Shown piece after piece: positions 1-10,176 of a stretch of 64,000 nt of DNA. Origin of the DNA: Phytohabitans houttuyneae (GTDB lineage: Bacteria; Actinomycetota; Actinomycetes; Mycobacteriales; Micromonosporaceae); NCBI RefSeq assembly GCF_011764425.1, contig NZ_BLPF01000004.1:756001-820000 (forward strand), read 5' to 3'. Both the position numbers and the translations under genes were made by a program. How positions within the stretch are numbered: the first letter of the stretch is position 1; every line of letters begins with the position of its first letter. The notes under the pieces are model-generated. The model worked only from the letters and a program-made list of their open reading frames with translations. It searched no databases and had not been told where the DNA came from.

Positions 1-3000
1 AACCCGCACGTCGACTGGACGGCCGGTGGGGTACGGCTGCTGCACGAGGAGCGGGAGTGGCCGGCCACCGAGGCGCCCCGGCGCTGTGCGGTCTCGTCGT
101 TCGGCTTCAGCGGCACCAACGCGCACGCGATCCTCGAGGCACCGCCGCCGGCGGCCGAGCTTCCGGCGGACCGTGTCGAGGGTCCGGCGCCGCTGGTCCT
201 CTCCGCCCGTACGGCCGACGCGCTGCGGGCGCAGGCGCTGCTCTTCCGCGACGTCGTGGGGTCCGGTGTGGACCCGCTGGACGTCGCGTACTCAGCCGCC
301 ACCGGCCGGGCCGCGCTGGAGCACCGCGCGGTCGTGGTCGGCGAGGCCGCGGGCCTGGCCGCCGGGCTCGACCGGCTGGCCGCGGGCGAAAGCTCGCCGG
401 GCCTGGTGACCGGTGCCGTGCAGCACGGTGGCCTCGCGTTCGTCTTTCCCGGCCAGGGAGCGCAGCGGGCCGGCATGGGGCGCGGCCTCCACGCCCGGTA
501 CCCCGCCTTCGCCAAGGCCTTCGACGCCGCCTGCGCGGAACTCGACCTGCACCTTGACCGGCCGCTCAGCTCGGTCGTCTTCGCCGAGGACGGCTCGCCC
601 GAGGCGGCGCTGCTGGAGCAGACGGCGTACACCCAGCCGGCCCTGTTCGCGTTCCAGGTCGCGCTGTACCGCCTGCTGGAGTCGTGGGGGCTGCGCCCCG
701 ACGCGGTGGCCGGCCACTCGATCGGCGAGGTCGCCGCCGTACACGTCGCTGGGCTCTGGTCCCTCGCGGACGCCGCCGCGTTCGCCGCGCACCGGGGCCG
801 GCTTATGCAGCAGCTGCCGGATGGCGGGGCGATGGTTGCCGTACAGGCTGCGGAGGCCGACGTGCTGCCGATGCTCGCCGACGGGGTCTCGATCGCGGCG
901 GTCAACGCGCCTGGTTCGGTCGTGCTGTCCGGGGCCGAGGCGGCCGTGCTGGCGGTCGCGTCCCGTTTTGAGAAGAGCACCCGGCTGAAGGTGTCGCACG
1001 CGTTCCACTCGCCGCTGATGGAGCCGGCGCTGGACGAGCTGCGCTGGGTGGCGGACGTGCTGGCGTACCGCACACCCGGCCTGCCCCTGGTCTCGACCGT
1101 GACCGGCAAGCGGGCCGCGGCCGCCGACCTGGGGCCGGATTACTGGGTGCGCCAGGCCCGGGAGCCGGTGCGCTTCGCCGCCGCGGTGGACGCGCTGCGC
1201 GCGGACGGAATCACGTCGGTGCTGGAGCTCGGTGCCGACGCCGTGCTGTCGGCGATGGTGGCCGAGGGGGCGCCGGACGGAGTGGCGCTGCCGGCCCTGC
1301 GCGCCGGGCAGGACGAGGCGGTGGCGCTGGCCGAGGCACTCGCCGCCCTGCACGTCCGCGGCTCCGGGCCGGACTGGGCCGCCTACTTCGCCGGCCGAGG
1401 TGCCCGCCGCGTGGACCTGCCGACGTATCCCTTCCAGCGCACGGCGTACTGGCTGCGCAGCGCCGCCGCACCGTCCACGCTGGACCACTCGATCCTCAGC
1501 GGTTCGGTCGAGGTGGCCGGTGCGGGCGGCGCGGTATTCACCGGGGCGGTCTCCCGCCTCAGCCACCCGTGGCTCGCCGACCACCGCATCCTCGGAGCCA
1601 CACTGGTGCCCGGCACCGCCTTCCTGGAGCTCGCGATCCGCGCCGGCGACGAGGCCGGCGGCGACCGGGTGGCGGAACTCGTGCTCGAGGCGCCGCTGGT
1701 ACTGCCGGAAAGCGGCGAGGTCGCCCTGCAGGTGGCGGTGGACGGCGCGGACAGCGGCGGCAGCCGCACGGTGACCATCCACTCGCGACGCTCCGGTGAC
1801 CGGGAGTGGACCCGCCACGCCAGCGGTACCCTCGCGCCCGGCTCGCCGCACGCGGCCGCGACCTCCTGCGAACCGCCCGCCGCCGCCGGGCCGGTCGACC
1901 TGGAGGGCGGCTACGAGCGCCTGGCCGAGGCCGGATACGAGTACGGGCCGGCGTTCCGGTGCCTGGCCGCCGCGTGGCGCGACGGCGACGACGTGTACGC
2001 CGAAGTCCGCCTGCCCGACACCGACCGAGCCGGCGCCTTCGGGATCCATCCGGCGCTGCTCGACGGCGCCCTGCACGCCTACGCCCTCGCCGGTGACGCG
2101 GAAGCCGCGGCCACCCTCCCGTTCTCCTGGACCAACGTGACGCTGCACGCGGCCGGGGCCGCGGCGCTGCGCGTACGCCTCAGCCGGACGGACACCGACT
2201 CGGTACGGCTGGACGCCACGGACCTGAGTGGACAGCCGGTGCTCTCGGCCGAGTCGCTCGTGCAGCGCCCCGCGCCGAGTGGCCTCGGTGCCGGCTCCGC
2301 CCTGGACCACCTGTGGCACCTGGATTGGGTGCCGGTACCCCACGCCGTACCGGCACCCGGCAATATCGCGGTCCTCGGCAGCCTTCCCGGCGTCGACGCG
2401 CGGACCGCCGCCGACCTCGGCGACGCCCTGCCGGCCGACATGGTGCTCGTGCCGCTCACCGGCGACCTCGCCGCCTACCGCCCGGCGGCCGCACACGACG
2501 AGACCGCACGCGTGCTCGGCCTGCTCCAGGCGTGGCTTGCCGACGAGCGGTCGGCCGACGCGCGGCTCGTCTTCGTGGGGCGGGGCGCGACCGACGGCAC
2601 CGACGTGGCAGCGGCCGCCGTGTGGGGCCTCGTGCGGGCCGCCGAAGCGGAAAACCCCGGCTCCTTCGGCCTTGTGGACCTGGACGATGCCAGCGCCGGC
2701 GCCGTGCTGCTCGCCGGGCTCGCCACCGGTGAACCCGAGGTGCGGATCGTCGCCGGCGAGGTGCGGGCACCCCGGCTGGCCCGGATCCGTGCGACCGGGC
2801 AGGCCGTCGAGTGGCGCGGCCCGGTGCTCGTGACCGGCGGCACAGGCGGGCTCGGCGCCGCCGTGGCGCGGCATCTCGTGGCGACCCAGGGGGTACGCGA
2901 CGTGGTGCTCGCCAGCCGCCGCGGCCCGGCCGCCGCCGGAGCCGGCGCGCTCGCCGCCGACCTCACCGCACTGGGCGCCACCGTCGCCGTCGAGGCCTGC

Positions 3001-3840
3001 GACGTGACCGACCGGGACGCGGTGGCCGCGCTGCTGAGCAGGCACTCAGTCGGCGCGGTCGTGCACACCGCGGGCGTGCTGGACGACGGCCTCGTCGGCT
3101 CCCTCACCCCGGAGCGGCTCGCGACCGTGCTGCGCCCCAAGGTGGACGCCGCCTGGCACCTGCACGAGCTGACCCGGGACCGCGACCTCTCGGCCTTCGT
3201 GGTCTTCTCCTCCCTCGCCGGTACGTTCGGCGGCGCCGGCCAGGGCAACTACGCGGCCGGCAACGCGTTTCTGGACGGGCTCGCCGCCCACCGCCGCGCG
3301 CTCGGCCTGCCGGCGGTGTCGCTGGCGTGGGGCCGTGGGACGCCGGAGTGGGCATGATGGCCGGGCTCGGCGCCGCGGAGGTGGAGCGGATGGCCCGCGC
3401 CGGGCTGCCGCCGATACCGGTCGCGCAGGGCCTCGCGCTCCTGGACGCCGCGCTGGCCGCAGGTGAGCCCGTCGTGCTGCCCGCCCGCCTGGACCTCGCG
3501 GCCGTGCGTGCCGCCGGTGACGTACCGCCCGTGCTGCGCGGGCTGGTCCGCGCCCCGGCCCGCCGCCCGACCGCCCGGGACGCCGGGGAGCTGGCGCGGC
3601 AGCTGTCCCAGGTGGACATGGCAGATCTCGTACGCGGGCAGGTCGCCCAGGTGCTGGGACACGCGGACGCCGCCGCGGTGGAGCCGGACCGCACCTTCAA
3701 CGACCTCGGCTTCGACTCGCTCACCTCGGTCGAGCTGCGCAACCGCCTGCACGCGACGACAGGACTGAGGCTGCCGGCCACGCTCGTCTTCGACTACCCC
3801 ACGGTGGAGGCACTCGCGGCGTACCTGCACGGCGAGCTGT
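1..3840 (+). other. PKS module 1 (partial): [KS C-term]-AT(malonyl)-DH-KR(B)-ACP
   Basis: KS tail 1-~150. AT 433-~1320: GHSIGE at 712-729 with Ser 718, HAFH 997-1008, malonyl signature. Its AT belongs to a different lineage ([21 protein letters not shown]) from most others here ([20 protein letters not shown]). DH 1480-2270: HxxxGxxxxP as [10 protein letters not shown] (His 1582) and LLDGALH (Asp 2062), both catalytic residues present. KR from ~2305, Rossmann TGGTGGLG near 2833, LDD at 3079-3087 (B-type, D-hydroxyl), then [13 protein letters not shown] ~3621-3840 in frame 3 with LGFDSL, phosphopantetheine Ser 3717. Expected product of this extension: a trans alpha,beta-alkene. The frameshift at 3328-3335 lies between KR and ACP. 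Confidence 0.93.
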
Positions 3841-6800
3841 CCGGTGTGGACGCCGCCGTACGCGTGCCGGTGGCGGCGCGTACCGACGTGGTGGACGACC
3901 CGGTCGTGGTCGTCGGGATGGCCTGCCGCTTTCCCGGCGGGGTCGCCTCGCCGGAGGACCTGTGGCGGCTGGTCAGCGACGGCGTCGACGCGATCAGCGA
4001 GTTTCCCACCGACCGCGGCTGGGACCTGGACACGCTCTACAACCCGGACCCCGACCAGCCCGGCACCTCGTACACGCGCGAGGGCGGGTTCCTGCACGAC
4101 GCCGCCGAGTTCGACCCGGCATTCTTCGGGATGAGCCCGCGCGAGGCGACCGCGACGGACACGCAGCAACGCCTTCTGCTGGAGGTCTCCTGGGAGGCGA
4201 TGGAGCGCGCCGGCATCGACCCGGTGGCGCTGCGCGGCAGCCAGACGGGCGTGTTCGCCGGCGTCATGTACAACGACTACCGGCTGCTGGGCAGCAAGGA
4301 CCTGGAAGGGTTCCTCGGCAACGGCAGCGCGGCGAGTGTGGCGTCCGGCCGGGTGTCGTACACGTTCGGCTTCGAGGGGCCAGCGGTCACCGTCGACACC
4401 GCGTGCTCGTCGTCGCTCGTCGCGATGCACCTTGCCGCCCAGGCGTTGCGCGGCGGCGAGTGCGACCTGGCGCTGGCCGGCGGCGTGACGGTGATGTCCA
4501 CACCGGAGACGTTCATCGACTTCTCCCGGCAGCGCGGCCTGTCCGCCGATGGCCGGTGCAAGGCGTTCTCCGACGACGCGAGCGGGGTCGGCTGGTCCGA
4601 GGGGATCGGCATGCTCGTGCTGGAGCGGGAGTCCGACGCGCTCCGCAACGGGCACCGGATCCTGGCGGTGCTCCGCGGGTCGGCGGTCAACCAGGACGGC
4701 GCCTCCAACGGGCTCACCGCGCCGAACGGCCTCGCCCAGCAGCGCGTCATCCTCCAGGCGCTGGGCAGCGGCGGCCTGTCCACGGCGGACGTGGATGTGG
4801 TGGAGGCGCACGGCACGGGCACCGCGCTCGGCGACCCGATCGAGGCACAGGCACTGCTCGCCACGTACGGCCGGGACCGGGAGCGGCCGCTGCTGCTCGG
4901 CTCGGTCAAGTCAAACCTCGGCCACACGCAGGCCGCGGCCGGCGCCGCCGGCGTGATCAAGATGATCATGGCGATGGAGCACGGGACCGCGCCGAAGACT
5001 CTCTACGCCGAGCGGCCCTCGTCCCATGTGGACTGGAGCGCGGGCGACGTACGGCTCATCGCCGAGGCGGAGGCATGGCCGGAGAGCGGCCGGCCGCGAC
5101 GGGCGGCCGTCTCGTCGTTCGGCGTGAGCGGTACCAACGCGCACGTCATCCTGGAGCAGCCGCCGACCCGAAACGGTGTCACCGAGCCCGCGACCGTCAC
5201 CGCGTCCGTGGCCCCGTGGCCGGTCTCCGCCAAGACGCCGGCCGGGCTGGACGCGCAGGTGCAGCGGCTCCGGGCGTTCGCGGCCACGACCAGCGCCACG
5301 GCGGCCGACGTCGGCATCTCACTGACCGGCCGGTCGGTCTTCGCGCACAGGGCCGTGCTGCTGGCCGGATCGGGCGGGCCCACCGAGGTCGCCCGCGGCA
5401 CCGCCCGCTCCGGCGGCCTGGCGATCCTCTTCACCGGGCAGGGTTCGCAGCGGCTCGGCATGGGACGCGAGCTGTACGACCGGTTCCCGGCCTTCGCACA
5501 GGCGCTGGACGAGGCACTGTCCCACCTGGACGACGGGTTGCGCGACGTGATGTGGGGGACGACGCCGACCTGCTCAACCAGACGGGTTGGGCCCAGCCGG
5601 CCATCTTCGCCGTCGAGGTGGCCCTCTTCCGCCTGGTGGAGTCGCTCGGGATACGGCCCGGCCACGTAGCCGGCCACTCGATCGGTGAGGTGGCCGCCGC
5701 GTGCGCGTCCGGCGTCCTCCCGCTGGCGGACGCCGCCCGGCTCGTGTCCGCCCGGGCGGCGTTGATGCAAGCGCTGCCGCGCGGCGGTGCGATGGTGGCC
5801 GTCCAGGCCACCGAGGACGAGGTCGTGCCGCTGCTCACCGGCGCCGTCTCGATCGCCGCGGTGAACGGGCCGTCGTCGCTCGTCATCGCCGGTGAGGAGG
5901 AGGCGGTCCTCGCGGTCGCCGCCGGCTTCGCCAAGACAAGCCGGCTGCGGGTCTCGCACGCGTTCCACTCGCCGCTGATGGAGCCGATGCTGGCCGGCTT
6001 CCGTGAGGTCGTCCGCGAGCTGTCGTTCGCCCCGCCGCGCATCCCGTTCGTGGCGAGCGGTGACGTGACGTACCCCGAGTACTGGGTGCGGCACGTCCGC
6101 GAGGCGGTGCGTTTCGCCGACGGGATCAGCGCCCTGCACAGCGCCGGCGTCGCCACGTACCTGGAGCTCGGCCCGGACGCCGTGCTCTCCGGGATGGCCG
6201 CCGACTCGCTGCCGGACGAGGCCACCGTCGTACCGTTCCTGCGCCGCGACCGCGGCGAGGAGGCCAGCGCGGCCACCGCGCTCGCCAAGCTGCATGCGAT
6301 CGGGGTACCGGTCGACTGGGCCGCCTACTACGCGGGTACCGGCGCGCGGCGCGTGGACGTGCCGACGCACGCGTTCCTGCGCCAGCGGTACTGGCCGGTG
6401 ACCTCGGCCGGCCCGGTCGACGCCTCCGCTCTCGGCCTGGCTCCCGCCGGCCATCCGCTGCTCGGCGGTGCGGTCGACCTCGCGGGTGGCGAAGGGCTCG
6501 TGCTTACCGGGCGGCTCTCGGCGCAGGCCCACCCGTGGCTGCGCGACCACGCCGTGCTCGGTTCGGTGCTCGTGCCCGGTACCGCCCTGCTCGACCTCGC
6601 TGTCCGCGCCGCCGACGAGGCCGGCTGCGACCGGGTGGAGGAGCTGACCGTCGCCGCGCCACTGGTGCTGCCCGACCAGGGCGCGGTGGTCGTGCAGGTG
6701 CGGGTCGGTGCCGAGGAGGGTGGCCGGCGTCCGGTCGGCATCCACTCCCGCCCGGCCGGCGTCTCCGGTACCGGCTGGACCCAGCACGCCTCGGGCACGC

Positions 6801-9800
6801 TCGGCTCGGGCGCGGCACCGTCCACGTTCGACGCTACGGCCTGGCCGCCCGCGGGCGCGGAAGCGGTGGACGTCAGCGGCTGCTACGACGCCTTCGCCGA
6901 GTCGGGCTTCCGGTACGGGCCCGCGTTCCAAGGGCTGCGCGCCGTGTGGCGGCGCGGCGACGAGGTCTTCGCCGAGATCGAGCTGCCCGCCGCTGCCGGT
7001 GACGCAAGCGCGTACGGGCTTCATCCCGCACTCCTCGACGCCGCTCTGCACGCGGCCGGCGTGGTCGACCTCGGGGTGGCGGCTGGGGCACTGCCGTTCG
7101 CGTGGGAGGGCGTGACCCTGCTCGCCTCCGGCGCCGCCGCGCTGCGGGTGCGGCTCACCGGGGCCGGGGAGAACGCGATATCCCTCGCCGTGGCCGACGC
7201 GTCGGGTCAGGCGGTGGCCACCGTCGATCGGCTCGCGCTGCGGGTCATGCGCGCCGAGGAACTGCACCGGGTGCCGGACGGCGGCGACTCGCTGTACCGC
7301 CTGGACTGGACCGCGCTGCCGATCGAGCCGGCGGTCGAGCCGCGCTGGGCGGCGCTGACCGGCTCGCCCGCCGACCTCACCGATCCGGTACCGGAAGTGG
7401 TGCTCTACCCGGTCGGAAGCGACCCCGACGGCTCCCCTGAGTCGGTGCGGCGACTGACCACCACGGTGCTCGGCGTCCTGCAGGAGTGGCTGGAGGGCGA
7501 CCGGTACGGCGACGCGCGGCTCGCGGTGGTGACCAGCGGCGCCACGACCGGTGCCGACCCGGCCGCGGCCGCTGTGTGGGGCCTGGTCCGCGCCGCGCAG
7601 GAAGAGCAGCCCGGCCGCCTCCTGCTCGTCGACGTCACCGACGCAAGCGGCCCCGACGCGGTGGCCGCCCTCGTCCCCGCCCTGTTCGCGGCCGGCGAGA
7701 CACAGGCAGTGGTCCGCGACGGTGCGGTGCTCGCCGGGCGCCTCGTCCGCGCGGCCTCCGGCAACGCGTTCGCCCCGCCGCCGCACGGGCCGTGGCGGCT
7801 CGACTGCCTGCCCGCAGGCAGCCTGGACGCACTGGCGCTCGTACCGTCGCCGGAGTCGACCCGGCCGCTGTCCGGGCACGAGGTGCGCCTCGCCGTCAGC
7901 GCTACCGGCCTGAACTTCAGGGACGTGCTCACCGCTCTCGGCATGTACCCGGGCGATGTGCGGGTCTTCGGCGCCGAGGCGGCCGGCACCGTCGTGGAGG
8001 TCGGGCCCGAGGTGACCGGTCTACGGGTCGGTGACCGCGTCCTGGGGCTCGTCGACGACGGATTTGGCCCACTGGCGATTGCGGACGGCCGGCAGCTCGG
8101 CCTCGTGCCACCACAGTGGACCGACACCACGGCCGCCTCGGCACCGCTTGTCTTTCTCACCGCGTACTACGGGTTGGTGGATCTGGCGGGTTTGGTGGCG
8201 GGTGAGCGGGTGTTGATCCATGCCGGTGCTGGTGGTGTGGGGATGGCGGCGGTTCAGCTTGCGCGGTATTTGGGTGCGGAGGTCTTTGCGACGGCGAGTG
8301 AGGGTAAGTGGGAGGTGTTGCGGTCGCTGGGGTTGGATGAGGCGCATATTGCGTCGTCGCGTTCGCTTGGTTTTGCTTCGCGTTTTCCGTCGGTGGATGT
8401 GGTGTTGAACTCGCTGGCGGGTGAGTTTGTGGACGCGTCGGTGGGTTTGCTTCGGGCTGGTGGCCGGTTCGTCGAGATGGGCAAGACGGATATCCGCCGT
8501 GCTGAGGATCTGCCGGGTGTGGTGTACCGGCCTTTCGATCTGGCCGACGCGGGTCCTGAGCGGATCGGGTCGATGCTGGGCGAGCTGCTGGACCTCTTCG
8601 CGATTGACGCCCTGCGGCCGTTGCCGGTGACGTCGTGGGATGTGCGTCGGGCTGGTGAGGCGTTCCGGTTCATGAGCATGGCGAAGCATGTCGGCAAGAT
8701 CGTGTTGACGATGCCGCGGGTGTGGGATCCGGGCGGGACGGTGCTGGTCACTGGCGGTACGGGTGGTTTGGGTGGTGAGTTGGCCCGGCATCTGGTGTCT
8801 GTGCGTGGGATGCGGCGGTTGTTGTTGACGAGTCGGCGTGGGTTGGCTGCGCCGGGTGCGGTGGCGTTGCGGGACGAGTTGGCGAGTCTGGGTGCCGAGG
8901 TCGAGGTCGTGGCGTGTGATGTCGCGGATCGGGAGGCGGTGGCCGGCCTGCTCAGTGGGCGGCGGTTGACGGCGGTGGTGCACACCGCGGGTGTTTTGGA
9001 TGACGGGTTGGTCGGGTCGTTGACGGCGGAGCGGTTGTCCGCTGTGCTGCGGCCGAAGGTGGACGCGGCGTGGCATCTGCACGAGCTGACCCGCGACTTA
9101 GACCTCGCCGCGTTCGTCCTCTACTCCTCGTCGGCCGGTGTGCTGGGCAGTCCCGGCCAGGGCAACTACGCCGCCGGCAACGCCTACCTCGACGCCCTCG
9201 CCGCGCACCGCCGAAGCCTCGGCCTGCCCGCCATCTCACTCGCCTGGGGCGCCTGGGCGCAGGGCAACGGGATGACAAGCGGCTTGACCGACGCCGACAT
9301 GGCACGCATGGCTCGCGCCGGACTCCCGCCACTGAGCGTCGAGGACGGCCTGGCGATGTTCGACGCCGCGCTCGGCCTGGACGAGGCGAACGTCGTGCCG
9401 ATGGCGCTGGACCTGCCCAGGCTGCGCGCGCTCCCCGAAGTGGCGCCGCCGCTGCGGGCGCTGGTGAAGACCGGTCGGCGGGCGGCCGCCAACGGCCACG
9501 CCGCCACCGCTGTCTCGCTGGCACAGCGGCTGTCCAGCCTCCGCAAGACCGAACGGAGCCGGGCCGCGCTCGACGTCGTCCGGGGCGAGGCGGCCGCCGT
9601 GCTGGGACACAGTGGCATCGAGGCGGTCGGCTCCGACGTGGAGTTCCGGGCGCTGGGCTTCGACTCCCTCACCTCCGTCGAGCTCCGCAACCGCCTCAAC
9701 GGCATCTCCGGCCTGCGACTGCCGACCACGCTCGTCTTCGACTACCCGACACCGCTCGCCGTCGCCGACTACCTGCTGACCAACCTCGTGGTGGATGAGG

Positions 9801-10030
9801 CACCGGCTGTCTCCCTCGCGGACGAGGTGGACCGCCTTGAGGCGGCGCTGCTGTCGTCCGCTGTGGACGAGGGCGATCCGCAGCACCTCGCCGACCGGCT
9901 GGAGCGGATGGCCGCGAAGCTGCGCCAGGCGGTGCCGGTACCGGCCGGCAAGTCGTCCGAAGAGGACATCAAGTCGGCATCCCTTGGCGAACTGCTCGAC
10001 ATCATCGACGACGAGCTCACCCTCTCGTGA
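1..10030 (+). CDS. Modular type I PKS, gene A (5'-partial): [KS]-AT-DH-KR-ACP / KS-AT-DH-ER-KR-ACP
   Basis: Cytosolic assembly-line polyketide synthase making two chain extensions; the 5' end lies upstream of the window. Reading is open from base 1 in frame 1 to about 3330, then frame 3 to about 5555, then frame 2 to the TGA at 10028-10030. The two frame changes each need one extra base (near 3328-3335 and 5554-5558), and with both restored the in-window product is 3,343 residues. It starts inside a KS ([15 protein letters not shown] end motif). Module 1 has AT, DH, KR and ACP; module 2 has KS, AT, DH, ER, KR and ACP. Both ATs carry GHSIGE and HAFH, the malonyl-CoA signature. The C-terminus is an acidic/helical docking tail ending [10 protein letters not shown], and no thioesterase follows, so the chain should pass to gene B. 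Family assignment is secure; only the frameshift interpretation is inferred. Confidence 0.96.
3328..3335 (+). other. Apparent single-base loss 1 (KR-ACP linker, module 1)
   Basis: Frame 1 reads SLAWG then nonsense to TGA 3355-3357; frame 3 resumes at once with PWDAGVGMM. One base is missing at the GGGG run; the same site in modules 9-13 reads in frame as AWGPW. Confidence 0.85.
5552..5560 (+). other. Apparent single-base loss 2 (AT, module 2)
   Basis: RDVMWG is followed by [15 protein letters not shown] only after moving from frame 3 to frame 2 at the GGGGG run 5554-5558. Confidence 0.85.
8165..9249 (+). repeat. Perfect 1,085-bp repeat, copy 1 (module 2 ER-KR)
   Basis: Runs from the second half of the ER ([11 protein letters not shown]) to the end of the KR (ISLAWG) and matches 14401-15485 base for base as far as I can read (offset 6,236). 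It begins and ends in conserved codons. Its first ~1,000 bases use T-ending and TTG codons far more than the flanks. Confidence 0.93.
9815..10027 (+). other. C-terminal docking domain of gene A protein
   Basis: After the last ACP the protein has an amphipathic, heptad-like helix ([30 protein letters not shown]), a flexible Pro/Ser stretch and a final acidic helix ([16 protein letters not shown]). This is the layout of class 1 C-terminal docking domains, which dimerise and bind the N-terminal coiled coil of the next PKS. The expected partner is the N-terminus of gene B. Partner choice is inferred from gene order. Confidence 0.8.
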
Positions 10031-10060
10031 GGAGCCGCAGCATTTCCACCGCGCGTGACG

Positions 10061-10065
10061 AGGAC
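10061..10065 (+). promoter_or_regulatory. Ribosome binding site deciding the gene B start
   Basis: AGGAC lies 6-7 nt before GTG 10072. The alternative GTG 10027 overlaps the gene A stop codon and lacks a purine-rich upstream site, although translational coupling through the GTGA overlap cannot be excluded. Confidence 0.6.
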
Positions 10066-10071
10066 GGACCA

Positions 10072-10176
10072 GTGCCCGAAGACCAGCAGGACAGAGTCGT
10101 CGAGTACCTGAGGCGGGTCACCGTCGACCTCAAGCGCGCCCGCCAGCGGGTGGACGAGTTGGAGTCGCGCAACCGG
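10072..10176 (+). other. N-terminal docking domain of gene B protein
   Basis: A short charged coiled coil ([22 protein letters not shown]) sits directly before KS3. It is the YLRRVTxDLxxxRxR subtype, like the N-terminus of gene C and unlike gene D. It should receive the gene A C-terminal docking helix. Confidence 0.82.

Larger units (their letters stand above)
3894..9790 (+). other. PKS module 2: KS-AT(malonyl)-DH-ER-KR(B)-ACP, fully reducing
   Basis: KS 3894-5160: TACSSSL with Cys 4404, EAHGTGT (His 4809) and KSNLGHTQ (His 4923). It is of the [13 protein letters not shown] / [10 protein letters not shown] type. AT 5418-~6320: GHSIGE ~5672-5689, HAFH 5957-5968, malonyl; the frame changes at 5554-5558. 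DH 6449-7230: [10 protein letters not shown] (His 6548) and LLDAALH. ER ~7790-8720: [16 protein letters not shown] and [15 protein letters not shown] nucleotide-binding loop. KR catalytic part ~8738-9252 with VLDD near 8996-9004, B-type. ACP ~9566-9790, Ser 9665. All reductive domains look functional, so a saturated methylene step is expected. The ER second half and KR are identical in DNA to module 3. Confidence 0.93.

Noticed and set aside
292-3045. Long antisense open frames throughout, such as 292-3045, 5003-7879 and 29822-33931 on the minus strand
   Set aside because: They lie opposite clear PKS domains, are Arg/Gly/His-rich and repeat wherever PKS sequence repeats. This is the expected by-product of GC-rich, G/C-ending codons, not real genes.
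3962-5550. Upstream half of the frame-2 reading frame beginning at 3962, and similar long extensions at 16146 and 28073
   Set aside because: Only the parts after the frame change match PKS domains. The upstream extensions are out-of-frame readings of KS or AT sequence.
8021-9082. Minus-strand frame rich in His/Arg/Thr, repeated identically near 13555-15318
   Set aside because: It looks like a conserved gene pair only because the underlying ER-KR DNA is duplicated. It has no ribosome site and no recognisable domain.
10027-10071. GTG 10027 as the gene B start, overlapping the gene A stop
   Set aside because: Coupling is possible, but no purine-rich site precedes it, and the added 15 residues ([15 protein letters not shown]) are unlike docking-domain starts. 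GTG 10072 has AGGA at good spacing.
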